Counted from the first letter of the stretch, positions 34,884-46,540 are shown. The stretch is DNA of 64,000 nucleotides from Gnetum montanum (GCA_015680685.1 MNCI01015910.1:1354592-1418591), one strand, 5' to 3'. The notes: generated by a model from the sequence alone, not told the origin. Program-made: numbers and translations.

Positions 34884-36470
34884 ACCCCCATGACTAAATG
34901 AAAACTCATCCTCAAGTTCCTTACAATAATATCAGGAAGGTATGGAATTATTGAGGGGAATGGAACTAATGGGATGACATGTGAACGGATCATCATTACA
35001 AGGCTTGACAAAACTAGTGTTCATAACAACAAGGGTGAACACCTTATTACAATGACATTAGGCCTTTGTTGGCAACTGAGAAAGATAGAGATAGAAAGAA
35101 GTGTTGCTGCTGCCAACACCAAGATTGCACCTTTCATTGTCCATCCGTAAGTGCACCATCGATCTTGCTCCTTGCATAGCTTCTATAATGCTGCTCCATT
35201 CCTTGTGTTTGCTCCAGATCCAATCCATTTTTGTATGATCACCATCTACACACACAACACAATCTTGTATTAGCAAGGGTAAATGAATCATCATGTAATT
35301 GATACCTTACTTCGGTGTAAGTTCATTGGCTAGGTTGTGGTATGGCTGATATGGATCTAGGAATATATTAATGAGAACTACCGAAGGTGTAGGGGTTAGG
35401 AAGAAAATCAAAAAAATTGGGGGCTAAGAGAAAATCAAAAAAATTAGGCCCCGTACCCCCATGACTAATCGCGAACCTCCGATAGCGTTAGAATGGAGAA
35501 AGGAAAGGAGGAAGAAAGATAGGTAAAAAGGGACAACTATGGTGTCGATGAAATGGATGTCAAGATGGAAATGAAAAAAATGAAATTAATTGCAAAAATG
35601 TTAGGGAAAATAAGATAATTGATGCACCAAATAGGAATGTCAGTGGGTTCTCCCCAAAGCAGGCTCATGACCTTAATGCCCTGACAATCCCACATTCAAA
35701 GAGTCCGTAGGCTCCGGGAATGTCATTTGGGGCAAGAGTTAAAGTCTTAACAGCAAGAATTTACTGAAAAGAAAATAATGAATCAACCAAAATATATATA
35801 CTAATGATACAAACGGCAATGAGGTGAACAATGGAGAGAAGGATGGAGAGAAGAGAATGGAATGGAATCCCAAGAACAAGGTGGTGTACAGCCCCTTGTG
35901 TGTTGCATGATTAATGTGACTTAGCAAATCCCATTCCAAGTCTGGCCTCAAACCAACCACTTCCAGTGACTTCGCATCAATGCATTCGGCTAAACCATCC
36001 ACTTGGATAACAAGGATGCATCTCCAAAGAGCCACCACCATTCTGACGAAACAAAGGAGAGAATGGGAAGAGATAAGACCCTTAGTTAGAGGGAACATTT
36101 TTAGTTCCATAACCAGTATCAACATTGTTAGTATCAACATTGTGACTTAAAGATTAAAACCAAACATTAACAATCAATATGAAAATACTTCATACCATCA
36201 TTCCGAACACTTATTATGGGACAAACTTACAGGGTGGATCACACACACACACACACACAAAATGGAAAAAGTATAACGATGTTGTAAAACAAAAACTAGA
36301 AAAGATAAAGAAATTTGTAAAACAAAAACTAGAAAAGTTAAAGAAATTTATAAAACAAAAATGTGTAAAACAAAAACGTTGTAAAACAAAAATGTGTAAA
36401 ACAAAAACGTTGTAAAACAAAAATGTGTAAAAAAAAAATTGAAAAAGAATTGAAGGCCCCATATGATTAG
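34884..36470 (-). other. 3' UTR and purine tract of element B
   Basis: Minus strand. Next to the LTR (split off by element A), TAGTCATGGGGGTA is the polypurine tract (34883-34896), preceded by AACTTGAGGATGAGTTTTCA. A second copy of TAGTCATGGGGGTA lies at about 35453-35466. GCTTTGGGGAGAAC (about 35648-35661) matches a purine motif of relatives. Minus frames at 35058-35294 and 35739-36140 show no known domain. Confidence 0.6.
36239..36440. repeat. CA microsatellite and AAAACAAAAA tandem repeats
   Basis: A (CA)n run of about 20 bp at 36240-36260 is followed by tandem copies of GTAAAACAAAAACTAGAAAA-type units and then alternating TGTGTAAAACAAAAACGTTG units to 36425. On the minus strand this is the T-rich tract found after integrase in G0 (410-560), here expanded. 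Confidence 0.75.
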
Positions 36471-37300
36471 CATAAGTGGCCATCTCCCCCATGACTAAGT
36501 TGTAAGGGAGAGATCCAAAATAATGAGCACCTATTTGAATTTCTAAGAAGTGCCCAACTTCTCCCAATTGATGATCTTAGATTAAGGGGTGGAAGTTGGT
36601 GATGCTCATATTCCGATGTGTATATGCTTTCATTATGGGCATGGGTTTCCTCAATTCATTCCATGCATATTTGGTTGCTCCTCTGAGTAGCTGTCAACCA
36701 TGGGATGTCTACTACTGGTTGTGTGATTGCTACATGCAGGCATCTTTGTTGCAAAGTTTCAAGGGCACACCTACTGCATGGAGGAGATGAGCATCCCTCC
36801 ATGTCATCACCTAATGAATCACTATATGTGATGCATGGAACTTTCCTCTTCTTGATCTTTCCACAAATGTTTATCTTAGAAATTTCTAAGGAAAGATCGC
36901 AGATCCTAAGGCATGCATCTACTGTACTTAGCCATGCCCTTCCCATTATAATTGTGAAGTCCCCTTCATTGTTGTTAACTTCGATCACTAGAAAATCAAC
37001 TAGGTAATACTAACCACACACAGTGGTAATGATGTCCTCCACCAATCCTAAGGGAATGGTGATGGACTGGTCTGCCAGCTCTAGTTGAATGTTGCTCTTC
37101 TTAAGTTGGGGCAGGTTCCAGGTGTGATACATCTCTCGTGAAATTAAGTTAACTCTGGAACCTAAGTCAAGAAGAGCCTTATGTGGTTCAATTCCGGTGA
37201 TCTGTAAATAGATTAAGGGACTCCCAGGGTCAGTTAGTTTCCTAGGGAGGTGGCCTACCTTAATCCAGTCGATTACGGTATGTGTTAACATAACCGTATG
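36471..37300 (-). pseudogene. Protease of B, fused by deletion to the end of pol
   Basis: Minus strand. Athila-type protease: PHKALLDLGSRVNLISREMY (active-site Asp-Leu-Gly), IQLELADQSITIPLGLVEDI, then EVNNNEGDFTIIMGRAWLST. After KIKKRKVPCITY the frame continues only about 150 codons and meets the end-of-integrase motif (GGGGGAGATGGCC on this strand, about 36478-36490). RT, RNase H and the integrase core are missing. A homologous protease in F (62760-63195) is followed by RT, which shows where B was cut. Only a few stops occur in the protease itself. Confidence 0.85.
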
Positions 37301-37309
37301 CGTTAAGCT

Positions 37310-38407
37310 CTAATTTTGGATGAAAGGGTGCTTCGAATTGTTAGATGGTGGAGGATTGTACATGGGCTCAATCTCTTGTTGTTGTAAGAGTTTGTCTGGA
37401 CTTTTGGTTCTGAAGAAGGGTCTTCTCTTTTTACAGTTGTCAGAATCAGTAGCAGGTTGAATATTTACAGCTCTCGCAACATGACGTTGCTGCAGTTGAC
37501 GAGTTACTACCTCCATTATGTCAAACATACTTCGGGTTGCAAGTAGGGGCTTATCATGATCATCTCTTTCATGATGCCTGTGATGTCTATGTTATTCTCC
37601 ACTCTCCCTACGTCCTTATCCTTGTCCTCTCTCTTGACTTTCCCGTCGAGGTCTTTCATCCTTCTTACCTTTATCCTCTTAGTTGTGTTCATGATGGCTA
37701 CACCTAGATGTGGAAGGAGAGGGTGAATGATGTGAAGAAGGGGAAGAAGAAGGGGAACCATCGCCATGACGATGTTTCTTGCCTTCTCTTCGGCTGCTAC
37801 AGCCCTAATCGTGGTGACGATCTAAGTGCACGTCGTTAGCATGAGTGGTTGTTCCCTCTATGAACAGTTGGTGTTCACAGGCATCAGAACCATGGCTATG
37901 TATCATTGATCATACATTCTGATACCCAACCTCCTCACCATCATTAGGAGGGGAAACATCATTTCTTACAGAACCCATGATAAGGGGTTCCTCATCTCCT
38001 ATTTCACTAAGGACGTGCAGGGCTTTTCCCTTTAGAAAAGTATGTTGACTCTCCTACCTTAAGTCTCTCATACATTGGGCACCTGTGGGATAATAATCCC
38101 TCATGTCAAAATCTTCCGCAACGTATTCAGCAAATAGTTCTTGCATGCCAATCTATGCCAAGGCACGGAAAAGCATCCAAGGGATTGATCGATCTGGGTG
38201 TAACACAATGTTACCTTGCAAATCTCTCCATCGCAGCTACTCATCCTGATGGAGAATAAAAGTAAAATTAGGAATATACTCATCGAGATGAGTATATGTC
38301 ATCTTATATTGTTTAGGACTTGGCTGATTTTGGTTATGTGTTTTATCTTGCCGACTGTCTCGTGTATGGTCCTTAGGTGGTGAGTTGCTCTTATGAGAAG
38401 AAGGCAT
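37310..38407 (-). pseudogene. Gag N-terminal part of B, core deleted
   Basis: Minus strand, ATG at 38407 (MPSSHKSNSPPKDHTRDSRQ). It continues YTHLDEYIPNFTFILHQDE, then DLQGNIVLHPDRSIPWMLFR, which match the N-terminal Gag of F. An Arg/Ser/His/Asp-rich region (about 37560-37800) follows. The segment then jumps to KPLLATRSMFDIMEVV and CKKRRPFFRTKSPDK, without the core block (FEGGYNFDP, YQTYSRVSNLRRKIQ) seen in D, E and F. So a large part of the capsid core has been lost. Confidence 0.75.
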
Positions 38408-38527
38408 TTTTATCGGTGTGCTAAATTTACTATATATAATTTTTCTGTTGATTAACCTGAAGGTTCGTTAAGGCTCACAACGATGTGAGAGATATCCCTT
38501 ATGTTCTATTCGGTGCACAAACACTTA

Positions 38528-38547
38528 GTCCCCGGCAATGGTGCCAA
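38528..38547 (-). promoter_or_regulatory. Primer-binding site of B (tRNA-Asp)
   Basis: Minus strand TTGGCACCATTGCCGGGGAC immediately after the LTR. Eighteen bases match the complement of the plant tRNA-Asp 3' end with two changes. It is the best preserved site of the family in this window. Confidence 0.85.
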
Positions 38548-39559
38548 TGATGAGTGGCGAGGTACCCCTACACTCAACCATACAAAACGAGCGTCCCACA
38601 CGCAATCCGGTCGAACTTCGCAGACTAAATGCCTAAACGTCCCATGGAACACTTGGGGTTAATCATTCGTTGTCTTCCCAGACTTACTTGTTGTTGTCAT
38701 AGTGTATGGTTAAGTAAGTCCGAGGTATATGATTTTTATGGTCTTTTATGGGTTTTTCTCCTATGCTAAAGGGTGAAGGGTTGAGAGAACTAACTAACTC
38801 TAACTAAGGACCTAAGTCTAAATTAAATAGCATCAGCATCCATTCCCACTTACCATACACACCTTGAACTATGTAATTGTGGCTACCAAATGCTAATCGT
38901 TACTGGGATCACCACACGTAACACACGTACTCAACGTGGTCATACCAAGGCATTTAACTAGGAGGAAAGGGTTGAGAGAATCTAACTAGCCTAAGTGCAA
39001 TGAGCAGCCAATTCCTTGAATAACTGTACACATCTACCATGCATGACTACCACTAGGTTTACCAAGCGTAGATCCTAGATATGCCACTGGGTTACCAAGT
39101 AGTCACACGAGATGCTCGTAATCAAGTCGTACTCATACTGCATGCGATGAGAAACCTATTCCTTGACAAACCGTACACATCCTGAGATGCTCGTAATCAA
39201 GTCATACTCATACCACATTCTAGGAAAGCAATAAATAATAATTAAATAAAATCCTATTCCATGCACTGCAAGGTTTATCCAATCAAGTTCATCTTTATTG
39301 TTGTACACAACTTATGTTCAGGTACAATGTTGCTTGAATAAAGATCCGTTCACTCTAGGACTCCTACTGCGGGCACATGGAAAATAATCTATCTCTGGAG
39401 TGATCAAACTACCAGAGTTTCCCTACTTCTAGACTAGGATGGGAAATAAGTGGAGTGTCGCCTCTTATTTATAGATTTGGCGGCAGACCGCGATATCGTG
39501 TACGCGATATCGCAGGGGACGACGCGATATCGTGGTGCATGCGATATCGTGTCTCATCA
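38548..39559 (-). repeat. 5' LTR of element B
   Basis: Partner of 16834-17859. On the minus strand it starts TGATGAGAC and ends CCACTCATCA. The GATATC array occupies 39484-39550 and TATAAATA lies just downstream (complement at 39466-39473). TCATC follows at 39560-39564. Confidence 0.9.
39484..39550 (-). repeat. GATATC palindrome array in U3 of B (right LTR)
   Basis: Four palindromes (CGCGATATCGT, CGCGATATCGC, CGCGATATCGT, TGCGATATCGT) in 67 bp. More CpG-intact than the left LTR copy, and one unit shorter. Confidence 0.85.
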
Positions 39560-39564
39560 TCATC

Positions 39565-41831
39565 CAATAGTTTTTATACAGTATTGTACAATATCCTAAC
39601 CAAGGTAGTTATGTATGTTTGAAATAAATAAATGATCCACATTTAACTTCTAGGATATCCACAAACATCTATAGAAGTGGTTATGTATGGGCATTATGAT
39701 ATGAGCCTCCTTTGGGGAGGATCGACTTGCATGACTTTTATTAATCATGACTTTGAACCAACCTCACATCATCAAGAATATCATGAGGATCTTCTCCAAA
39801 TTTATGCTTGATTTTGGAACTACTTCTCATCAATTTTGATTAATTTGTATTGTTTTTCATATTGAAATTTTCTACAAGTTTAATATTTCTTGGCCATTTT
39901 GAAACCTCATGATTTTAAACATTTTGGTGCATTTGTAATATCTTACGAGTTAGACATTTGATTTCAATTGTTTCACATCTTGTGTGCTCCTGAAATTGAG
40001 CTCATTTATCATGGAGGCTAAGGATGTGATTATTTATTTTTGAAATTTTCATAATGCCCCATTTTCAAACAATATAATAACTAATAGTGAAAGTACCTAA
40101 AATGACTTAATAACTTAATGACTTTAGCTACCCCAAAGCCTTAGAAATGTTATTTTGTAATTATACTAAGTTTAAATGTTGAATTTTTTTAATTTAGAGC
40201 TAACCAAGAATCTAAAAAGTTTTAATCATTAAGGAAAATTTGCCAAAACTAACATTGATCTTTTTGTGATTGCGAATGATACTTAAAGAAAGTCTCTTGC
40301 AAGATAAAGAAAAGAGTGAGGATCAAGACTTAGAAGGGGGGTTGAAAGGGTTCCCTAATTTTAAATTAAACCTATCACACAAAACACACAAAAAATTACA
40401 TGGTTCTTCAACTTGGGTAGTTCAAACTTGGAGGGTAGATTCCCTACACACCTCTGAACTTTGTTTCTTCCAAAATATGATTTATAGGACACCACAACCT
40501 TTACAAGATTTGAGCTCTGCTATAGAGATTTTCATCACTATGACATCTCTCAATCCTGTAAGGTTCCAACAAGCTCAAAATGTTGTTTAGAGGATACCAC
40601 AACTTGTACAAAATTGAGCTCTACTCTAAAGTGTTTTGATGCTGAAAAACAACTCAATCTCACAAGATCCTGAAAAGCTCAAAATGGATGCATTCTCATA
40701 AGAAGCATATCAATCCCTTAGGGTAACAAAGAAAGAGAAAGAAAAATAAGAAAAGAGTGTAACTCAAATTATAGGTCCTTGTACTTTGAAGCACATGTAC
40801 CACAAACAATCAATCAAATGATATGACAATGAAGTACAAAAGTACAGTAGCATATATTAGATAATGATTAATTTGATGTTGATAGTTCTCACTTAATTTC
40901 AAAGAATTTGATGTCTTCTTATAGCTTCATATTTTCTGAAATAATCTCGGAATTATTGTAACAGCTACACGACTAGTGTAGACATCTCTCTCAAAGTTGG
41001 AATGTCTACCTGAGATCTACCTCAATTCTAGAGAGATGTTTCCTTAGAGAATGGAACATCTCTTAGGAGATTCCTCTAGGGAGATGTCTATTGTACAATG
41101 GATACATCTCCTTAAATAGTACACATCTCTTTAACTTTTAATTCCTTTAATTCTAAGGCTTCCTTCCATTAACTTGCCTTCTTCCCAAACCTCGAAGCTT
41201 CTTCATTTAACTCGTATCCTTTGTTTTCTTTCATATTTATCCATGCTCTCATCTTTCCTATGTGGTCTTCATTTTGATACCTCATTCTAGATTTCATTTT
41301 CTTGAGTTTCATTCTTTCCTTGTAAGATTAACACACACATAATCAAACTATGTTATCAAATTTTCTTAAGGTTTTGACATACCAAAATATCAACAAAGAG
41401 GCCAAGAAGAGGTTAAAGAAGAATATACCCATGAAAAGTTAATAGAAACATGAATTCAAGCTCAAACATCACATGTTTGCTACCTAGAAATCCATGGATC
41501 AATTAAAAGACATTTTAGTCCTTACTTCAAAAGTTCTATATAAAAGGAGAAGCGACAACATAACATCCAAGGTTGAAAAGACTATTGTTGCTAATGACAA
41601 CATGAAGAACCATCATTAGTGGATTTTTTAAGACTTTTGCAATTTTATAAACTTTGATGTCTATCTAATATTTTTATCAATTTGTAACAAAATCACTCAA
41701 ATAGATTTAGTAATGTAGCATTCATACTTTCCATGTCAATCATTCTGGTCTTGGTCACCTCATAATTTTTGTTATAAACTTTTTCTAACTTGTATAAGTT
41801 GAGGATGAGTTTTTGCTGAGTCCTGGGGGCA
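39565..41831 (+). other. Second part of C 3' UTR
   Basis: Continues the UTR cut at 16833. It holds CCTTTGGGGAGGATCGACTT (about 39710), the solo copia LTR (40317-41395), and AGTTGAGGATGAGTTTTTGC before TCCTGGGGGCA, the polypurine tract at about 41821-41831. No coding region. Confidence 0.65.
40317..41395 (-). mobile_element. Solo copia LTR in C 3' UTR
   Basis: Aligns with both LTRs of the copia element at 9796-15549 (GGGGGGTTGAAAGGGTTCC near the left, GACATACCAAAATATCAACA at the right) and is flanked by AAGAG at 40312-40316 and 41396-41400. No internal region, so it arose by LTR-LTR recombination. The open frame at 40270-40590 is LTR sequence. Confidence 0.85.
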
Positions 41832-42741
41832 TGCAAAAGTATGAAAATTGTACTAGTAAGCTAAGATATCACATCTACAATATCATATCTACTATATTAC
41901 ATCTACAATATTATAGCTACTATATTGCATTCACTATATCATAGAGTAGGATGCTATGTCTTAAATACAATGTTGCAATTATAGTAAATGCCTATAAATA
42001 CAAGTTACCTATTATTTTTATGGCACCTTTAATCATTCTAGTGGCTAGACTCTTATAGTTTTCTTTCGTAGGACTTAGAAAATAGTTAATGAGCCCCCAC
42101 ATTGTGGATTTGAGTCAATTGTATGATGTCTTATTCAAGTGCCATTATGCCTAGACACATTCCATGAGTAGCAATAAGATTGAGATTGATTCATATTCAC
42201 TGTAGCATTTTAACTTAGAATAGATTTACTTTTACTGTAATTTACTTTCTACGTACTTAGTTAATATTTATATTTTCATACATACTATTCAATTGGAAAA
42301 ATGAGCTTGATGAGTTTCAAGTGTAAACATATATTCACTTGGTAATTCTAGTAGTGTTATTACTTAGTTCACCTAGTAGCATAATACTTGATAATCCTAG
42401 TAATGTATACGTGAGGTTAGGACATGTATAACAAGCTAAAATGAACACTAATCACCCTTAGGCTAGATTAGGGTTTATCTTCTTATTATTAATTAGACTA
42501 AATAATTTATATTATTATTTGGTTTAGTTCAAGGCCCCAACAACATCATAATCATATTCCCCACTTTATACTAAATTATATGTGACAAAGATACCACTAG
42601 TTCAAGTGAGAAAATAGTGACCTATGATCAACACTTATTAATTTAAATACCACACTAGTCCTATCCATAGAATTTTACTAGATTGTATGTAACCAGTTTT
42701 GATCTTTATGGTTGAGCATAGCGGATACTCATCACTCATTA
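41832..42741 (+). repeat. 3' LTR of element C
   Basis: Begins TGCAAAAGTATGAAAATTG after the purine tract and ends CACTCATTA. It has the GATATC/AATAT word cluster (41861-41960) and TATAAATA at 41993-42000. AAGCA follows. Confidence 0.85.
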
Positions 42742-42746
42742 AAGCA

Positions 42747-43779
42747 TATGCTTCCTTGAGGATGATTGACAAGAGCATGCTAAGATCATTACATAAAATT
42801 CCATCCCCAAAATGCACTACAAAAAACATCATCTCCTCCTCCCCATCCTCCATTTTAAACTTTTCTCTCAGCTAAAACGTTTTGAATGTTGAACCGCAAG
42901 CTTTAATAGTAGTCTTATACTTTAAAAAATCAACATTACTGAAATGAAATTCGTGACCAAGCTAGGCCTACACCAAAGATGGATAAAATACAAATACAAA
43001 TTCTCATAGCAAATTACATGTACCAAAATCCCAAATAAACATTACATCTTGGAATAAAAATAATAAATAACTAGTAATTTAATAAGTAGACTAAAAATGT
43101 TCTAATAAAAATAAAATCTAAGCATCAACTTCTCCATCTAAGTTTACATCATAACTAGTTAAACCACCTCGAAGGCACAAAAGTACAAAGGGAATCAATC
43201 CTAAGACTAAGCAAGATAAATAAGCTATAAAATACTCCCTTATGGGTTTATTTGGAGGTATCATGTAGCTAGATAGTCGTGCACAAGGGATAATTACAAA
43301 CAAAGAGTTAGCATCCAAAAATGCAGACATTCATATATGAATGTAAAATAATTAGTAATAACTAAATTAAATATCCAAAAGTAAAATAACTAAAAATATG
43401 CTTGACCACCACCCACTAAACTCAAACAAAACCAAAACTAAATAAATGGCACTTATCAACTAGACTAACCACATAAGCACATAGCTCACTATCAACCAAA
43501 CTGACCATGTAGTCACTGAAAAGATTAATAACAATTACTAACCTAACTAACCAAATAAGTGTTTAGCTCACTACCAACATAACTAACTATGTAGTTGTCA
43601 CAAAGATTTTTAACATTATTAACCAAAGATCCAATTTAAGAGAAATGGCCAAATATCAAATATAATATGCAAAATAACAAAATAATTCCCTAGATGATAA
43701 GGAGACATGCCCAAATCACTTAACAAATCCAAAGAAAGGCCTAAGACTAAGAAGAAAGTTGAAAATATCATTAATGTAA
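42747..43779. other. Spacer, no gene seen
   Basis: AT-rich. It contains an imperfect tandem duplication (about 43480-43625) built around TAGCTCACTAYCAAC..AACT..CATGTAGT. Short frames at 42638-42853 and 43118-43330 lack support; the first overlaps the LTR. Confidence 0.45.
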
Positions 43780-45100
43780 TACCCTAAGAAGATAGAGTCA
43801 ATTTAAGAGAAATTAATCAGTAGATTATAATTAATAGTATAATTTAATCACATGTGAGCCAAACATGGGAAAAATAAAAAATATGTTCTTCTTCTTCTAT
43901 GCTTTTTTTACACAATCTGCAAACATGTTCTTCTCTTGGTAAATTGATCCAACAACCTATCTTGATAAGGAGATGATGAGAGCTTATTCTTGCTCTACTA
44001 ATTTGATTCCTTAAATGAATAGGAATAGCTCAAAGTAAATACTATTAAGTACTAGATAACAAACCTCCTCTAATAGAATGTAAATAAAAATTATTTTTCC
44101 TTAATGTGTTAAACCAAACTTTAGCTAAGACGTTTTCTTTTACAGTTTTCCAAAAGAGCCTTTTTATTTAAAGAAATATCCTCTATAGCAATATTCTATG
44201 ATTGAATCCATAATTTTTCTTGATGCAACCATCCATTTTCTTATGTAGCATTCATTACCTTCTTAGCATAATTAACTTCCTCCATGTGACTTAACTTCTA
44301 AGTATAAGTAATAAATTAACAAATGGCTTCAACTTCAAGAGGAAGAAAATCTACTTCTAAAATTAATATATCATAAGAAGTCTATATTTTCACTTGAAAT
44401 TCATATACAAGAAAATATTTTTAAACATGCTCTAATTTCTTCCAATTATGTGTGGATAGAGAAGTTTCCCAAGAAACACACATTTAATTATACAAGTTGT
44501 ACAAAACTATGAAAAATTTTCCTTCTCATCTTCCATGCCAAAATTTTTTTCCTACTATAGTTATTTCTTAGAGAAAATAAAGCTTTCATGCCACTTAAAA
44601 CCCTTTGAGCAGTAAGGATATTCCAACTATAATTACTAGCAAATTCAACTCTCAAATATTTATAAGATTTACATATATCAAGTCTTTTTTCTTCAAGAAA
44701 AAAAGTGTAATTTCTATATCACAAACTAAAATTTTAGTCTTATAAATATTAACTTTTATACCTAAATAGTTGTAGTAGTCATGGAGAATTTCAAGCATAT
44801 AATTTAATCTTATAGCTGATTTTGTAATCAAAGCCACATCATCTACAAAAAGAATATGTTCAAAAATAATCCATTCACTAACATACCATGATTAGAGGCA
44901 CTTTGCATTCATTCTTCCAATTCATCTATAAATATGCCAAAAAGAATAGGGGACTAAGCATGGCCTTGTTTAACTCTAGCTAAGCTATTGATAATTATTC
45001 CTTCTACAATAAGATTATCTTCAATAAGAATGTTAACCATCTTATAGCTTCTTATGGAAACAAAAAGGAGATCTTATGGAATGTTAATGCTAAGGTGGTC
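43780..45100 (-). pseudogene. LINE (non-LTR) reverse transcriptase remnant
   Basis: Minus strand. VKQGHA-SPILFGIFIDELE (about 44925-44985) and ILFVDDVALITKSAIRLNYM (about 44800-44860) are the LINE RT motifs around the catalytic Asp-Asp, followed by LGIKVNIYKTKILV. Near 43880-43960, NLPREEHVCRLCKKSIEEEE is the C-terminal Cys-rich segment of plant L1-type ORF2. Many stops; the 5' part is missing and no poly-A tail or target duplication was found. Confidence 0.75.
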
Positions 45101-45556
45101 AAAAATGCTAAGACTAAAAATACACATTCTAAAGGTTGACTAAACAATGTAGAAACAGATTACAAAAAGGAATCTAATCTCCTACAGGCCATTTTAAGCT
45201 ACTAAAAGTTCTAAATCAAATTTTAAATATATAAACAAAATAATGCAAAAATGATAAAAAAGATATTACTACAAAAAATAAGTACCAAAAGACTAATAAA
45301 ATATTATAAAGACTAAAAATAAAATTCTAAATGAATTATAAAAAATGCAAAAATGATAAAAAGGATTCTTACCAATAACAAGAATGAAAACAAGCCAAAA
45401 TAAGGTCAAAATATGCAAAAAATGGTAGTAGGTAGTGGGTATAGAAAATATCTCCCTTTTTTCAGTTTCTTTTTAGGTGTGACACTATTCAAAACTCAAG
45501 ATTAGGCCTACCGCCTTTGACTCTTTACCAAAAATGAATTATAAAAAATCTAAAAA
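45101..45556. other. A-rich spacer with short repeats
   Basis: Repeats of AAATGCAAAAATGATAAAAA occur at about 45225-45265 and 45345-45365, similar to 5601-6000. No gene. Confidence 0.5.
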
Positions 45557-46409
45557 TGATACAGTAGGCTCTGATATTGGACCTCCAATATCGGACCCAC
45601 GATATCAGGTATGTGATATCACAACCTAAGAAATGATATCGGATACATGATATCATGACTCCTGTGTAGGCCTATAAATACACGTGTAGGCACATGAGAG
45701 TTAGAGAGTAGTTTTAGCTAGAAGTTAGTTTTCATTTTTAGTTCTTCTCAATCCTTTCTCCTAGTGCATGCCTGCAGTGTGATGATTGTAATTGTATGGC
45801 ACCATTATTCGAGTGTGACATACTTGGACATGCACATGACTAGAAATAAAGATCGAGATTACTTCATCATTGCAGCATTCACATAGTTTAATTATTTAAT
45901 TTATTTCATAATTAATACTTCTCTACCCTCAACTCCTATTAATCATGGAATGAGTACGACTTAATCACGAGCATTTAAGTGTGACTACTTGGTAACCTAG
46001 TAGCGTACCTAGGATCTGCACTTGGTAATCCCAGTAGTAGTCATGCACGAGGTCCAAGATGTGTACTGATGATTAAGGAATGGATGCTCATCACACTTAG
46101 GCTAGTTTAGAATCTCTCCTCCCATGTCCTATTAGCTTAGCTCTCTCTCCCTTATCCTTCTAGCTTAATTCAAGTGATTTTCCATTGCCTCTAGGAGTAG
46201 CACTAGGTTAGAAACCACATCGTACACCTCACACTAGACTAAACCATACATGACAAAGCATATACTAGTCTAGGTGGGAAGACAGCAAACTGCGATCAAC
46301 GAGTAACTATATAGATACCACAACTAGCCTATCTACAGAGTCTGATCGAATCATGTGTGAAACACTCATATTTGTATGGTTGAGTGTAGGGGTACCTCAC
46401 CACTCATCA
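45557..46409 (+). repeat. 5' LTR of element D
   Basis: Starts TGATACAGTAGG, shorter than TGATGAATCATG of the 3' copy, and ends CCACTCATCA. The GATATC array is at 45574-45660; TATAAATA is at 45673-45680. Confidence 0.85.
45574..45660 (+). repeat. GATATC palindrome array in U3 of D
   Basis: GATATTGG, CCAATATCGG, ACGATATCAG, TGTGATATCAC, ATGATATCGG, ATGATATCATG in under 90 bp, about 15 bp from the TATA box. The 3' LTR array (53408-53504) has the same order with more CpG forms (ACGATATCGAG, ACGATATCGC). Confidence 0.85.
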
Positions 46410-46430
46410 TAGGCACCGTTGTTGGGGACA
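46410..46430 (+). promoter_or_regulatory. Primer-binding site of D (tRNA-Asp)
   Basis: TAGGCACCGTTGTTGGGGAC follows the LTR. It is TTGGCACCGTTGCCGGGGAC with two changes. Confidence 0.75.
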
Positions 46431-46540
46431 GTGTTAGTTATTTCGACTAGTTATATCATACAAGATCATTGTAACAAGTATTTACTATATATCTCTTAGA
46501 AAGAAATTAATTTCAATTAAGTCACACATGATTCACAACA

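Larger units (their letters stand above)
16834..39559 (-). mobile_element. Athila-like gypsy element B, internally deleted
   Basis: LTRs 16834-17859 and 38548-39559 are flanked by TCATC at 16829-16833 and 39560-39564. The minus orientation follows from a well-kept tRNA-Asp primer site at 38528-38547 and minus-strand gag and protease. Without nested element A, B is about 5.7 kb. It keeps the gag N-terminus, an SR/Lys-rich region and protease, but lacks the gag core and all of RT, RNase H and the integrase core. LTR copies are about 90% alike by eye. Confidence 0.88.
6120..42741 (+). mobile_element. Athila-like gypsy element C, host of the nest
   Basis: Two LTRs (6120-7035 and 41832-42741) are flanked by AAGCA at 6115-6119 and 42742-42746. 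Without the nested copia element, element B and the solo copia LTR, C is about 7 kb: LTR, decayed tRNA-Asp primer site, gag, a short integrase-like tail, a long 3' UTR and LTR. Protease, RT and the integrase core were not found, so C looks like an internally deleted derivative. Its LTRs are roughly 80% alike by eye, clearly lower than those of B and A inside it, which agrees with the nesting order. Confidence 0.8.

Noticed and set aside
35058-36140. Minus-strand frames as a further gene of B
   Set aside because: No known domain, in the 3' UTR between the end-of-pol motif and the polypurine tract; the one at 35739-36140 ends in a hydrophobic low-complexity stretch.
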